In this document: in pieces, positions 31,830-43,799 of the stretch
Layout: each line of letters starts with the position of its first letter
Numbering within the stretch: the first letter of the stretch is position 1
Origin: Haemonchus contortus
Taxonomy: Eukaryota; Nematoda; Chromadorea; Rhabditida; Trichostrongylidae
Assembly (NCBI GenBank): GCA_000469685.2
Contig: LS997567.1
Coordinates: 19,125,204 to 19,189,203 of the forward strand
Length of the DNA stretch: 64,000 nt
Direction of reading: 5' to 3'
Notes under the pieces: model-generated
The model's database searches: none
Seen by the model: the letters and a program-made list of their open reading frames with translations, nothing else
What the model was told of the DNA's origin: nothing
Position numbers and translations under genes: made by a program

Positions 31830-32155
31830 GGTGAAGGTGTGTCGAGTCATGGGCCAGCTATGCTGAGTCATGCGCCAGCTCGAGACAGACACCGAGGTTT
31901 CATCAGCTCCGCCGACGCACCTCGTCACTATTTCATAATACTGAGGTAGAAACCTCAGTATAAAAGGAGCCGCCTCATGGAGTCGAGGTCGTCGTCTCTC
32001 GGATGTCATCTTAGCCTGTCTAACCCGACCCTTTGTCTAGGCTATCACCTGCCCTCTCGTCCTGTTCCCCCTTATATCCTCTCTTGTAATTTACCCATAA
32101 ATAAACATGTATATACATACTCTTCTATACAGAAGTATCTCTAGATTCCGCTACA
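31830..32155 (+). promoter_or_regulatory. LTR-like block: TATA box to poly(A) signal
   Basis: TATAAAAGG at 31959-31967 is followed about 135 bp later by AATAAA (32100-32105), a spacing like the R region of an LTR. A perfect 10-bp hairpin (ATACTGAGGT / ACCTCAGTAT, loop AGAA, 31938-31961) overlaps the TATA box. Possible TG...CA ends exist, but no target duplication or internal gene is seen. A solo LTR is the likeliest reading. Confidence 0.35.
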
Positions 32156-33925
32156 CTTCAGGTATAAACCCGATCATCCTATAACTTGATAGGTGACATT
32201 ACGCTTTGTTATGCTGAGTCTACGTTTTCTATTTTTCAGTTTTGTTCTCAGCTCCCAAACTCGAACATAAAGTGAATGCTGTCAAGTGTTGCAGCCATAA
32301 TCATGTACTTTGTACTCGTTTTGCTCTTCAATTTTTCGACGAAATCTGCCTTAAACAGGGATAGGCGAACCTGTGTTGGGAAGTGTCGCTTCTCACCCAC
32401 TGCCCACTGCGCTATCCCCATAATTCTTAAGCGGATGAAGGCATATAATTGAAGATGTATGATCATAGCAACAGTAAGGAAGTTCGGCGTCTAGAGGAAG
32501 AACCGTGTTCTTGAACAAGACGTGTGTGGGTATCATTGGTTGAAATAGAGGCTGCAAAGGAGAGATATGCTCGATGTGACCGATTTGGGGAGAAGCATTC
32601 TATATCCACCAAAATTAGATTAATGCTAGTGACGAGGAGTAAGTATTGAAAGAGGTGAAAATCATAAAATGAGGATTGCGGTGTTGGGTGCATATACATT
32701 GTGGAAGTTTGTGTAAGTGCCGGATTCTCGAGTTCTCGAGCCGAGTATGGCGCAGAAGTGTAAGTGTTGAAGGGTAGAGTGGCTGATACGTAGAAATTAA
32801 GTGCTGTTGAATGGATTGGTGCTCGTACTGGTCTTGGCCTACTCCTCATAGTGCTAATTTAGCTCTAATTCTCTGTAAAAAGGAAAATAGCTCAACTCTT
32901 CTGCCAAATCGGCCTTTCATATTTCATGTCTTTTTAACAACTAGCAACCATAGTGTCACATACTTATTTGATATGCAGTATACGATTTTGTTTGTTCAAG
33001 GCTATTTTTTCTGAACTTTTCACCTTCGTGCTGTACTTTTCATTTGTTTACGTTCCACTCACTTGCTCACGCGATAACTGGATGATCGTTTCTAGGCTTC
33101 CACACCGTCCAAGCGTATTTCGTAGAGCATATAAACCACCTGCTACTTCCTCGAGCGTGGCAAGAGTTAGGATCTTCTCCGATTTGTTGGAGTGTTTTCA
33201 TCGGATTAAAATCCACTCCTTTTTCAAATCTCTGCTCCAACGTCACTTATCTGACCCATGGCCGATTGAAAAGGGCCCACGGACTACTTGAATTCGGTTC
33301 CTTTAAATATGCCGGCCACCACTTCTGTGCCTGTCTGACACTGAGACCCTCGACCCCCCTCCCTCAGTCATTTCCTTGGGGTGATTCTCCCCTTCCCACC
33401 CTTGGCGTTATGCATACGGCCCGATAGGTGGCATAGCTGAACTCCGCTCACTGAGGATGAATGGACTTGGAATACGAAAACAGTTTATTCGGACATGGAT
33501 TCAAATTTGGTAGGGGTATAGGAGTATGGCTTATACATGGATGGTATAGGTATAGGTAATAAAAGGTTACTGAACTGGAAATCGCCCGCTAGGGGCGTAG
33601 TGGAGGGAGGGGAAAACAAGTGTGAACCAAATGAATTTGTGCAGTCTACTTGAAAGAAAGGGGAGAATGAACTAAGTTGCTCAAACACACATTAGCCGAG
33701 CAGGATCTCGCCCATGACAGGCAATTCACTCACGTATCGTGTGTGTGCGTGTGTTTGGCCGAAAATTTGTTGATCCTGCTCTCCTGTATCGGAACGTCAA
33801 AATTTGGGCGAAACGAGGTGGGCATGCCAACATTACACGAAAGCTGGATGGTGGGGTATAGGTGATAAAGGTGTCACACGTTATGGGACGTTGAAATCCC
33901 TCTAATCATTAGTGCATGCAATTCT
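32156..33925. other. Unassigned, no recognised gene
   Basis: About 1.8 kb. Several open frames of 60-128 codons occur on both strands (longest 32463-32849 minus) without recognisable domains or repeats. Confidence 0.3.
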
Positions 33926-36022
33926 AAGAGCTGTGACGATTTTTTCAATGTCGTTGCTCTATTGCTATAATCTCACTTTATGTCACTGTGTGAACTCGCA
34001 CACTTCACGCACTGCGACATTAACTAATATTCCTGCGATTGTAAATACAATAAATATGTACAGTACACGCTAAAGGCTAACAACCGGAGTAGGCAAGCTA
34101 TGCTTACAATTAGTTCCGGTTGCGGGTAAAGATTGGCGACAACGCCTGCCTTCGACGGTGTCGTCGTGCTCGTTATTATATTAATGCCTTCTGATTTTAA
34201 GACACAGCTATTGGTCCTACAAATCTCCTCGACGACAATCGTGGTCTAATTAGGCTATCCTCGCCCCTAGGCGCGAGGTGACCTTAATTAAGTGCAAAGG
34301 CTGCGTAGTAATTGTACTGCCTGCGCATCGTTACTAAATGAGTTAAAACTTATCAACTATTGAGAATAATGACAATAAAAGGTTAGAGCCTAAGGATTAG
34401 AGGTATGCACCATCACCATCCATTACTCAACGCCAGCGCTCAGGCTCTTTCGATTTTTTCCTCCCAGAAGGACGAGAGCTCGGATTCGAAAAAGTGAAGA
34501 GTGCCTTTCTGACCTCATCCTCTGTTTCAAACTTCTTCCGAAGAGCGCTGCAGGCGGCTGAACAGCAAGTGGTCGCACGGAGCGAGATAAAGGGTGTAGG
34601 GGGGGCTGGCTGACAATCAGCCATCCGTGCTTCTCCAGGTAGGCCTGGATCGCCTTTGCGGTGTAAGGTCGGGCGTTGTCATCGTGCAAGTAGATTTCCG
34701 TATTCGATCCACGAGTACGGTCGACGTGAATTATCGAATTCCGCAGCCGGGTAACGTACTCCTTCCCCAGCAGTACGGAAGGATCAAGCACGGGGGCAAA
34801 ACTTAAGCATCACGCTAATAGTTTCTGGAAAATGGGAAAAGTGGTTTAGTTCACTGGTTTTTTGAACTTCCACTCATCTGTGATATCAGGCGACCTTTAC
34901 AGAAACGATGCATTTGTTTAATGTCAGACTGCTCTTAATTAGAAGGTCATTGAACGCCCTTAGGCTCATCATTTAGGCTATTTTACAGTTTTTACAAATA
35001 GGTCTAAATTATGAAACATGAGCTGCCGTAAAACGCCTAACACGCCAAATAGAAGTAAGAATTTCGGAAACCGGGCGTGAATCTTCATTCAATCGACAAT
35101 ATTTTCAGATTCCAAAATAAAATTTGCAAAGGAATCGCCAGCAAAAAAAGATATACAAAGAAATGGAAAGGTGTGACATATTGTGAGAAGTTTTCTCTTA
35201 TTTAGACTGCAAGTAACTATTTTACATTTTTCTTTGTTCGATGAACATCAGCAACAAAGTGCAAGTCGGTTCAAAATTCAAAGGTGTCACCTAATGATGT
35301 CCAGACTCGTATTGAGCAAAACTATCTGAGTTTTTACATATAAAATTTAGGCTCTATTTGGTCTTCTAATTACTCAGTGAATGATCTTTTCCCATTTCAA
35401 AGGGATTCTGATAAGAAATATATTGGATCTACCTACTACTCACGAAAAAAAAGTTTTAAACCAGTGATTTGGAACTTTTTCCTGTCAAAAAATCTCTACA
35501 GAAAACCTCCTTTTTTATTGTCATTATTCTCGATAGTTGATAAATTTCAACTCGTTTAGTAAAGATGTGCAGGCAGTACGGTAACCACGAAGTCTTCGCA
35601 CTTAATTAAGGTCACTTCGCGCTTAGGTGCGAGGATGGCCTGATTAGACGCGATCCTCTCTTTACGTGGATGAACTCAGCACGACCGCTGCTTTCATGAA
35701 AGCGTTCGAAGATTGTCGCCGAGGAGAGTTGTAGGACCAGTAGCTGCGTCTTAAAATCAGAAGGCATTAATATGATAACGAGCACGATGACACCGTCGAA
35801 GGCAGGCGTTGTCGCCAATCTTTACCCGCAGCTGGAACTAATTGTAAGCATAGGTTGCCTATTCCGGTTGTTAGCTTTTAGCGCGTGCTGTACATATTTA
35901 TTGTATTTACAAACCTAGGAATACTAGTTAATGTAGCAATGCGTGAAGTGTGCGAGTTAATACAGTGACACAAAGTGAGATTATAGCAATAGAGCAACGA
36001 CCATGAAAAAATCATCACTACA
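33926..36022. mobile_element. Long-terminal-inverted-repeat (fold-back) element A
   Basis: Arms at 33926-34380 and about 35514-36022 are inverted copies, for example GTCGTTGCTCTATTGCTATA on the left against its complement on the right; both contain CGCGCC...GGCGCG-like palindromes. Part of the 1.1-kb centre (34865-34985) is related to the centre of element B (CCACTCATCTGTGATATCA is shared). The centre also holds a mariner fragment. No target-site duplication was found. Confidence 0.8.
34427..34810 (-). pseudogene. Mariner transposase C-terminal fragment
   Basis: LHDDNARPYTAKAIQAYLEK shows the second catalytic acid motif (DNARPxTA). The frame then shifts, with the YHLF-type region decayed. 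It is about 120 codons, without termini, and is inserted in the centre of element A. Confidence 0.8.
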
Positions 36023-37194
36023 TTTTTCCAATATTCAGAAACAGGAATGTCAAGAGTGTCGGGAAGAAAGCCTCTTTTTCACAAGCTATGCCCTGCCGCG
36101 CGCAAGCTGCAAATCATTCGTGCTGCGACTTGTTTACGTGCGAGCGGTCAGATAGATACCCATCAATTCAAGCACAAGCTGGACAGATCTCCTTTGGCAT
36201 GCCCATTTTAACTACCCACAGCCCGTTGAATCAACGCAAAACAGACCCATTTCTCGCAGATAGACCCCTTGGTAAATCTGTTAGCACATTTTTCTGGCTT
36301 CTATTCTGTCTGAGTTAGTGCTCGTGCGCTGTTAACATCCGTAACAGTGTTTTCGCCCACGATGAATGAACGTTTCCGCGGTACGATTTCTTTGTTGAAC
36401 AGTCCCGAAAATCCCGAAAATTGCATCTTCTCTCATCAGTCCCATATAGAAGCAGAATCCCGAAAATTGCACCTTTTCTTGTTTCCCTGAACATCGCGGA
36501 CTTGATGGTTCCCTACCAATTGGTTTTACTGCACAATTAGGGGAAGCAAGCGTTGTTCAGAAAAATACGGAAGAAGCTGGAGATGGCGTCATAGCATTCT
36601 ACACCAGCAGATTCTGGTTCAAATAGAATGAAGAATCTTCTTCACATCGGACGACCAGCCGTCATCAAAAAACACGTACTTCTGGTGCATCATCACCCGG
36701 TTCTTTTCCATCTTCACTGACTACAAGGGAACATCGTAATCCACTGCAGTCTCTTCCAGCTCCTCGTTCTCGTTACCATGGAACAATAAAGCGTTGAGGC
36801 CTGATATGGTTCGCCGTGGTTCATAGTTTGCGCGTTTTCTGGGACGAGCTGCAACGGCCGATGCAGCGAAGAAGACGCCCGTCCGTGGGGGACGCATTCG
36901 CGAAACGTGCACTCGTCGCGAATGTATTAATTAGATGGCATTACACGCCTAGGAGGGCACTATCACAAGGAGATGCACGGTCAACTGCCGAACAATCGTT
37001 AGTACGTGCAACAACCAAGAGCTTGTGCTATCCGCTCTTGGTTGTTGCCCGTATGATATCTCGTTAATAAACTTTAAAACTAACTGAATCACCCGAACAA
37101 AGGAAACGAAAACCCGTATTCGAATACCTAACGCATAATTTGCCACATGTACATGATACCAACGATTATGTCGTTGGACGATTTACAGTCTGAA
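36023..37194. other. Unassigned, with one strong hairpin
   Basis: No gene recognised; short open frames at 36088-36318 and 36721-36912 lack domains. The hairpin at 37008-37048 is listed separately. Confidence 0.3.
37008..37048. other. Perfect 15-bp hairpin
   Basis: GCAACAACCAAGAGC (37008-37022) and its exact complement (37034-37048) with an 11-nt loop. It could be a small-RNA precursor or a micro-palindrome; no function can be assigned. Confidence 0.7.
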
Positions 37195-37203
37195 AAGGCT
37201 TTT

Positions 37204-38455
37204 GGGCGTGGGACGTTAGTATCGGCTGACATTACTGCGCGCCGAGGTGCGAAGTGACATCAATCGTGAATAACCTCATCTTAATTACGCACCTCCCCTT
37301 GATCGTAACTAACCTCATTTTATTTATGAGAGTGATGGCAATGATGATAATAATGAGAAAATGAAATTTCAAGAAAAGTAGTTTTTAACGTAAAATTTTC
37401 ATGATCTTTGGTTTCAAAAGCTTTATTACCATGCAAGATGATTGAAATTTCAACAAAAAATTCCAACAAAATCTAAAGAAGTCTAATTTTTCCAATAAGG
37501 AATATCTTCAAAATAATAACTAAACAGCTCAGATGGTCTTGTTCGTTACGAATTTGGACATCTTTATGCAAAACTCCTCAATTTGGATGCGTTTTGCTCC
37601 TTTCTGATGAACTTCGTCGAACCTGAGAAAATGGGGGTAGATTGGAGCGAAGGGTGCGGTACTGGTAGGAGCGGTTGGATAGGTGCAGAAGTAGCATAGT
37701 ACGAATATTGCGGTACGGGTTGGAACGGTTGAGTAGGTGCAGAAGTAGCATAGTACAAGGGTAGCGATGCGGGTTGGAGCTGCATTGGTGGAGGCTGCGT
37801 CGGTACGGAAGTAGCATTTGTAGTAAAAGGGTTGGGGTGCGGATTGGAGCTGCGTTGAAGCTGAAGGGTACCCCGTTAAATCTCGGAAGTAGTTGAAAGT
37901 TTCGTCAGAATACATAGAAAGGTTCTAAGCAAGGCTTCTTTTCTATAGTCAATAATTGCTTATAAATCATTTGCCCACCAGGTCAAACAGTAAGTGAAAA
38001 CCTCTCTTTAATGTGCTGAACTTAGCCTGAGGTTTGGTAATATTCCGTGAGAAGTGTAAAATGGGTTAACTGATCAGCCGGCGGGCGTTCGATGACCATT
38101 CGAACAACAACGTCGCTTTTGTAAATGTTGTTTGATATCACAGATGAGTGGAAATTCGAAAAAAAGAATGTTTTTTACATCTTACACGAATTTCATTCTT
38201 TTGTCATCGAATTTTTCTATTTTATATGGTAATAAAACTCTTTAAAACAAAGACCATGAAAATTTGACGTTGAAAAACTAATTTCCTTGCAGTTTCATTT
38301 TCTCATTTTCTAAACATTCGCCATCACTCTCATAAGTAAGATGAGGTTAGTTACGTTCAAATGGGGGCGCGTAATTAAGATGAGATTGGTCACGATTGAG
38401 ATCACTCCGCGCCTCGGCGCGAAGTAATGTCAGTCGAGACTAACGTCGCACACCG
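37204..38455. mobile_element. Mutator-type long-TIR element B (1252 bp) with 9-bp target duplication
   Basis: Inverted arms of roughly 230-300 bp (37204-37440 and 38200-38455) share GACGTTAGT, GACATTACT, GCGCGCCGAGG-like and CTCATCTTAATTACGC segments. AAGGCTTTT occurs directly outside both ends (37195-37203 and 38456-38464), fitting the 9-bp duplication of Mutator-like elements. No transposase is present. Confidence 0.8.
37564..37878 (-). CDS. Proline/glutamine-rich repeat open frame inside element B
   Basis: The frame is open for about 105 codons without a clear start. It contains about three 18-residue repeats, the clearest being YYATSAPTQPFQPVPQYS and YYATSAPIQPLLPVPHPS, then ends KEQNASKLRSFA. 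The tandem structure preserves the 54-bp period in this frame, which suggests a captured piece of a host exon. No family is recognised. Confidence 0.4.
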
Positions 38456-38464
38456 AAGGCTTTT

Positions 38465-39129
38465 GGGTATCCATCCTACCATTTTATTACTTGCGCGCTG
38501 TAGAACCCTTGCTCCTAAGCTGTGAAAGCTGTCTCTTTTCGGAAAAAAGGTCACATAATTCTAATATTTTGCAATGAGAAAGAAGCAGATCGGAATTGGA
38601 AATAGTAGGTCGGTGAGTGGTAAATTAATTGACTGAGAGTGGAAGAATTGTTATTTTCCACCTTCCATATGCCATGCACTTTTCGAAATGACCACTGATC
38701 TTGAAAGAAACTCTACTCAACCTTTTTTGATTACGTCGCTGGTTTTCTATCGAATACAGGTAAAGGTTATGATCCAAAGTCAGATTACTTGTTTTCATAA
38801 TGCGGTCTCGTTGAACTTGGAGAATCTTCTAAAAGCAACATAACTAAGACGATCACAGAGGGAGCTTTTGGACGTACAGACAAAACAGCTAAATTGGCTA
38901 CTCAGGAAATCGGATTCGTTAAGATCCAAAACCCTTCGTACGCTAACGTTCTTTTCCTATTTCTGCACTTTCCACTAATCGAACTCATTATCACTATTTC
39001 TTTTATACTGGTTGCCGAGAAAGGACGTAGTGTAGAAGATTATATTGGCCTTTCTCGATGTAGTTAGTTCGCAGTAGACGTAATGTAGTTAGTAGTGGTA
39101 AACGGCGCAGTAATGTACCAACTCCGTTA
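38465..39129. other. Unassigned
   Basis: No recognised gene, repeat or RNA. Confidence 0.3.
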
Positions 39130-39376
39130 AGGAAGCACAGAGTGGAACAGCATGCTGGCAATGATTTCAAGATCAGGTGTACGATTGGCTCACGAGATGG
39201 GAATATCGTCGGGGGAAGCGTTGGAAGCGTTTTGGATTTTAGCTAGAAATCCAGATATGAACAGCCGAAATGAGTGTGTCACAATCACCAATGATCTCCT
39301 GCCATTCATGCAACGCTGCGAGTTAATTCCAGAATCAGCGAATGTGCTTATCTGCAATAATAATATTACTGCATAA
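39130..39376 (+). pseudogene. Penelope-like element, GIY-YIG C-terminal fragment
   Basis: EQHAGNDFKIRCTI in one frame and then, after a frameshift near 39210, GEALEAFWILARNPDMNSRN and ECVTITNDLLPFM. These match the end of PLE GIY-YIG endonucleases, where a KALEAFWI-type motif is typical. The RT part is absent. Confidence 0.75.
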
Positions 39377-39573
39377 GGACAGCTACTCACGGACAGCACA
39401 TCATTCGCTACTAATGTACTAACCATGTAGCGTAGTGCTACACTTCGCGGTGAGGTGAGCTTGTCCTTTAAATTTCGGGCATTTTTCGTGCATTCCTGAT
39501 AGAAGGTCAGAAATGCTGGAGCGGAGGAGGCGCTTGGTGGGGTAGTGTGCAATCAACAAGCTTTTAACCCTTT

Positions 39574-39618
39574 TCAGGCCTTTGAAAACGACGAGTTCGT
39601 CGAATAGTTGGCCAGAAT
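39574..39618 (+). ncRNA. Decayed hammerhead-like motif downstream of the PLE fragment
   Basis: AGGCCTTTGAAAACGACGAG, then TTCGTCGAATAGTTGGCC, lines up with the satellite ribozyme. Stem II and the outer arms are kept, but the CTGACGA core is changed, so activity is unlikely. Confidence 0.5.
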
Positions 39619-42214
39619 ACAGATTCCCACCTAACAACCTTGAGGCAGAAGCAAAATTGACAATTTCAAGTTGGGAGTACGTTTTTGGCTTCTAGAGCTG
39701 GTACATCCTTGTTTGCTTGGTCTCCCCAGTTCGACAAAATTCTACACCACTGTGATTACTCCTAGAAGGTAGCCCTAAAGCGATGTGGGTTGCGTGGGTG
39801 GGCGTGAACTCATAAACAATTAAAAAAAAAAGTTCTGGAGCGAGACGCCTTCCGAAGACATTTTAAGTTTTAAACCAATAATGATACCTTGACAGACGGA
39901 TTGAATGCATCGCAATCGACTATGGCGTAGCGGATGTGTCTGATACATGGCAAAAAAAGGATTCCTAAAGGCTCATATCACTGCTCATTGTTGACTTTTT
40001 GCATATGTGACAAATTATTGATGATGATATTCATCATGGTGATAAGGATTCACATACAGTACAATATCCCCTTGGTTCAAGTGCTTCAGCTGAATTTTAT
40101 GTTCAATAGATAGTGGATAGTAGAAACAAGAACAGTATTTCGACTGCTGACCGCACACCTCTCCGCAACAGGACCCCTACAAGGGTAGCGGGTAGTCTCC
40201 AACCCCCTTATGGGTATTGTCGATACGATCAATGGACTTTGCTCGCGTACCTCCATGTAATGCGATCTGATTAAATGCATGTTTCATGTGAAACATGCAT
40301 CAACTAGATCATACAGGATACGAACATCGATTGCGCACTTTTGAAAGTCATAATGCTTGTATCACATGCTTTAGTTTCATTTTCATTTTGTCCTTACTTC
40401 ATTTTATCCTTACGTGTATACAAAACAAAAACTGTTCAACTGTTTGCTTTCTTGTCTCCAACTGGAAATGCGCCTTGCTTAATTTGAACTGGAACCTTTT
40501 AGCTACTATAGGATAGTGGTATGAGCAAGCTCGCTCGAACACGCTTGATTTGAATCTGCCTACCATGGATTAGGGTGGGAGTGAGCTACTGTATAGAGTA
40601 CGCCATAAATATTCTAACAACTTTACGAAAGTCCGCAGCTTTTTTGTCTGTAGAATTCTGTCAATTTGTCAATCTGCACCTTCTCTTATGTTTATCATAC
40701 CTTAGCTTACATATCTGCTTCGCTGCTCTAGGTTCGTTATTTTCCGAAAAGTGGTGAAGCTTCGCAATCATCCAGCAGCCGTTCCGCGTTTACGCGTGTA
40801 TAGAAAGCCGTTTTCCGGGATCGCTCGTCGCCTGGATACTTCTTGGATGACAGTCTCCCTGCACGAATCGCAGTGCGTGGGCGTGTGAACGAAAAGCCTC
40901 AAAACAGTGTCTTTGCTCACGTAGGGTCCCTTCTTTGAATCCTTACGCTGCGAACCCAAATAACACGAGAAAAATGACTGCCAATGATATGGCCATCCAA
41001 CATTGCAAGACACTGGGGAGGATAGCGGATTACGGATTTGCCGGAAAATTCAAGAACTATACTATTACATGAAACATATTAGATCTTATGGTGGAAGGTA
41101 AGAGTTGTGTAAGGAGAAACTAGATGAGACGAGGAGGAGTGTGATTAGGAAGATGTACGGCTGCCGTTGGAACCGCACGTGATCGATACTAGAATGGAAG
41201 TACTGGAACAGCCACAACAGCTCACATGCACATCACAGAGATCCCCCAGTCATCCTCGTCTCAAAAATTGAGGGGAGTCGAGCTTCACTCCCAACAAGGG
41301 AAATGGACGGGTAGCAACACCGAAGGAAATCGGCCTCATCGCTGGAGCACAACCATGTTTCAAGCGATGAACTGAATCGTTTGCAAATATTAATGAGAGG
41401 CAGATCCGACCCCAACGAAAGAAGTCACATCTGTGCAGATGGGACGTGATCACGCACTCTGACCATCAGGTCGGTCGCGTCGGCTCACATTTCGGCTAGG
41501 CACGTATTGTTGGAGCGTCAGAAGCGCAATAATTGAATACCACACACCATCATGACATGTCTACAGTGCATGATTGCTGGTCGAGATAATGTGGAAGATG
41601 AGCCAAAACTGTTTGAAAATGACTTCATCTAAAATAACCGAATTCCAAATTAGTGTATGTTTATTCACTTATTTATTAGTTTTTACATTAAAGTTGAGGT
41701 GAGCGTTCAAGTGCGTGCATCAATGTTCACTACCTCTGGACCACGATCTTTCTCAAGAACACAATAGAAACATAAAATTCCATAAAGATAACATTGAACT
41801 ATATGAAATCGCTAATTAGAGATGTAATGGGAATGAGATGTTTTTCTTTTTTTTCTTTTTTTTTGCTGACTGATTATGTCACATGACTCACGTCATGTAA
41901 TAAATATATATATAAATGGAAAACAGTTCGCAGAGTGTTTGATGATGCCCGATGCCAATGTAGAAATTTGCCTTCCATTCCTTTTTTTCGGAAGGTTCGA
42001 TCGTTCTGTGATCGGGAAAAACTAAATGTAGGCCATCCTGCACTGAAAAGGAAACAGGTTATGATTCATAGTGAATGACGTTAAAGGGAAGCTGTACTAG
42101 CCGCCACCAACGGCTTTATCTGAGCCTCGACGTGGTGTAATTGTTGATTGCTCTGCTCGAGCTTCAGCGAGCTCGATAAAAATCTTCATTATTGGCTGAT
42201 CGTTTGGCATGGTC
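39619..42214. other. Unassigned, no recognised gene
   Basis: About 2.6 kb with only short open frames (the longest about 81 codons, 40768-41013 minus). A poly-T/C run lies near 41845. I see no domain, tRNA or repeat family. Confidence 0.3.
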
Positions 42215-43190
42215 GTTTTGGGGCGTGATACTTACCACTTCAAAGTAATTTGCAGTATATATGTATGACGGACTGATTGTTTGGTGTTTTATTATTTCTT
42301 CTTCGAAAAACATTTGTTTATCATAATATTTATTTCCACATTTATTTGATTGACGTGCACATTATTAAATAGTCTTTCCAGATACATATCTCGACATATG
42401 TTTACAATATCTCCTTGTCTGTCTCCTTCTTTGACAAAGTTTAAGTAATCGGATAACTCTTCACTCCTCCTTTGAAACAAATAATATTCTCCGGTACACG
42501 CCTTCTTTTGGAAGTCTCGATCTTTTGCTCTCGTTCTTGAAAGTGAATGCTCTATAAAAACCCAACTGTTAGGCAACCACTGCCTTGGGCGGTACTCGCA
42601 AATGTTTCGAGTGATGATAACACCATTATCATATGTCGTTATAAAGAGACCTTGTTTCTCTCGAAGATATATCATTAGTTGGGAATTCAAAATTACTGGC
42701 GGTTGGTTAACTTTTGTCGGAAATGATATCGACCAAAGAGGATCTTCCACTGAGCTACAGACCTTGTTGGGTAGCGGTGGTAATCTAATAGCAAGAAATG
42801 AACAGAATTCTCTTTTGCTTGTCGTAGTGCCTCTAATGGGGCTCTATCGCTGCATTTACCACTAACACAACAAAGAAATGAGGAACAATTACACCTCATA
42901 GTAAACTTAATACTAGCAATGCTATACCATAATCTTGACACTCAGAATAAATTTAACATAACAAGTGTTGTGAAGAAAGAAGAAATGGAAATCATGTTTG
43001 AAGTTTCGAAACACCTACCACACGATAATCTGCATTTCAATGAAGTTAGCGATAGAAATAAGTATTATGCCAAACAAATTTTTTTCAAAGAAAAAACAAT
43101 AAAACACTCACCACACTATCAGTCCACCAAACATATGTACCGCGAATTACTTTGAAGTGGTAAATATCAGGCTCCAAAACGATTATGATG
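42215..43190 (-). mobile_element. TIR element of unknown superfamily (about 975 bp)
   Basis: The left end CTTACCACTTCAAAGTAATT (about 42231) and the inverted right end (AATTACTTTGAAGTGGTAAA, about 43143-43162) define diverged inverted repeats of about 200 bp. It encodes the unknown protein at 42292-42750. A second copy, missing its far end, is at about 47296-48016. The superfamily cannot be assigned. Confidence 0.5.
42292..42750 (-). CDS. Unknown protein in the TIR element, 152 aa
   Basis: Contains SISFPTKVNQPPVILNSQLM, RNICEYRPRQWLPNSWVFIE and FVKEGDRQGDIVNICRDMY; moderately basic, no signal peptide or membrane segment. The matching frame at 47716-48027 keeps almost every residue up to GEYYLF, which suggests that coding was recently under constraint or that the duplication is young. 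No family is recognised. An upstream segment (MRCNCSSFLCCVSGKCSDRA) in another frame may be an earlier exon. Confidence 0.45.
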   Translation of the reverse strand: MEDPLWSISFPTKVNQPPVILNSQLMIYLREKQGLFITTYDNGVIITRNICEYRPRQWLPNSWVFIEHSLSRTRAKDRDFQKKACTGEYYLFQRRSEELSDYLNFVKEGDRQGDIVNICRDMYLERLFNNVHVNQINVEINIMINKCFSKKK

Positions 43191-43722
43191 TTCCACTCCA
43201 TTGTAACTTAGCAGTATTCACTTGAAGATGAGTTCAAAAATTTCGAGGAGCAAAAAAGGGCGAAAAAAATAGCTAAGTTTGCGATAGAAATAGACAGAAT
43301 ACAGGTAAGTCAATTCGGCGTCTAATTATAGCGGCGTTATCGATAATGCGTCTATCAGCTGGATGGGCAGTGGGTAGACTGATTAGCATTGTCAGGAGGT
43401 TGAATCAGCTGGACGAGCTGCTCAGTTCACAAACCGGCGCCAAGAAGGCAATTATGAGCCTATTTGCCCCAATGGCATGTTGGGTGCGAAGGGCCGCGCC
43501 AAACGACCGCCTCCCAGAGTTCTATCAACCCTGCTGGAATATAGAGAAATCAACAAGAATCCGTACTAGCGAGGGAATCAATACAAGCAGTATCAGAAAA
43601 CTTCCTACTCATTATGCTTTACTGATCGCGCCAACGCGGCGTTTCACGCCTTGATTTTTGCGGACTAACACTCTAAGGGACGTACAGGAGTTCTTACAGT
43701 GAAGGATCCTTTCTATGAACGT
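42474..43722. repeat. Left arm of a 1.25-kb inverted duplication
   Basis: Matches 46764-48016 on the opposite strand at high identity over 1249 bp. The outer boundary is at GAAACAA (42474) and the inner one at GAACGT (43722). Confidence 0.9.
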
Positions 43723-43799
43723 TTACCAGGCTTGTCATGCCTCAATTGATAGGGATGACCCGGAGATATCCCTACTGATGGGCACATCTCAGAGACCTC

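Noticed and set aside
42750..42770. tRNA-like box (GTAGCTCAGTGG, on the minus strand)
   Set aside because: Only a D-arm-like 12-mer; no anticodon or T-arm follows, and it lies in the open frame of the TIR element.
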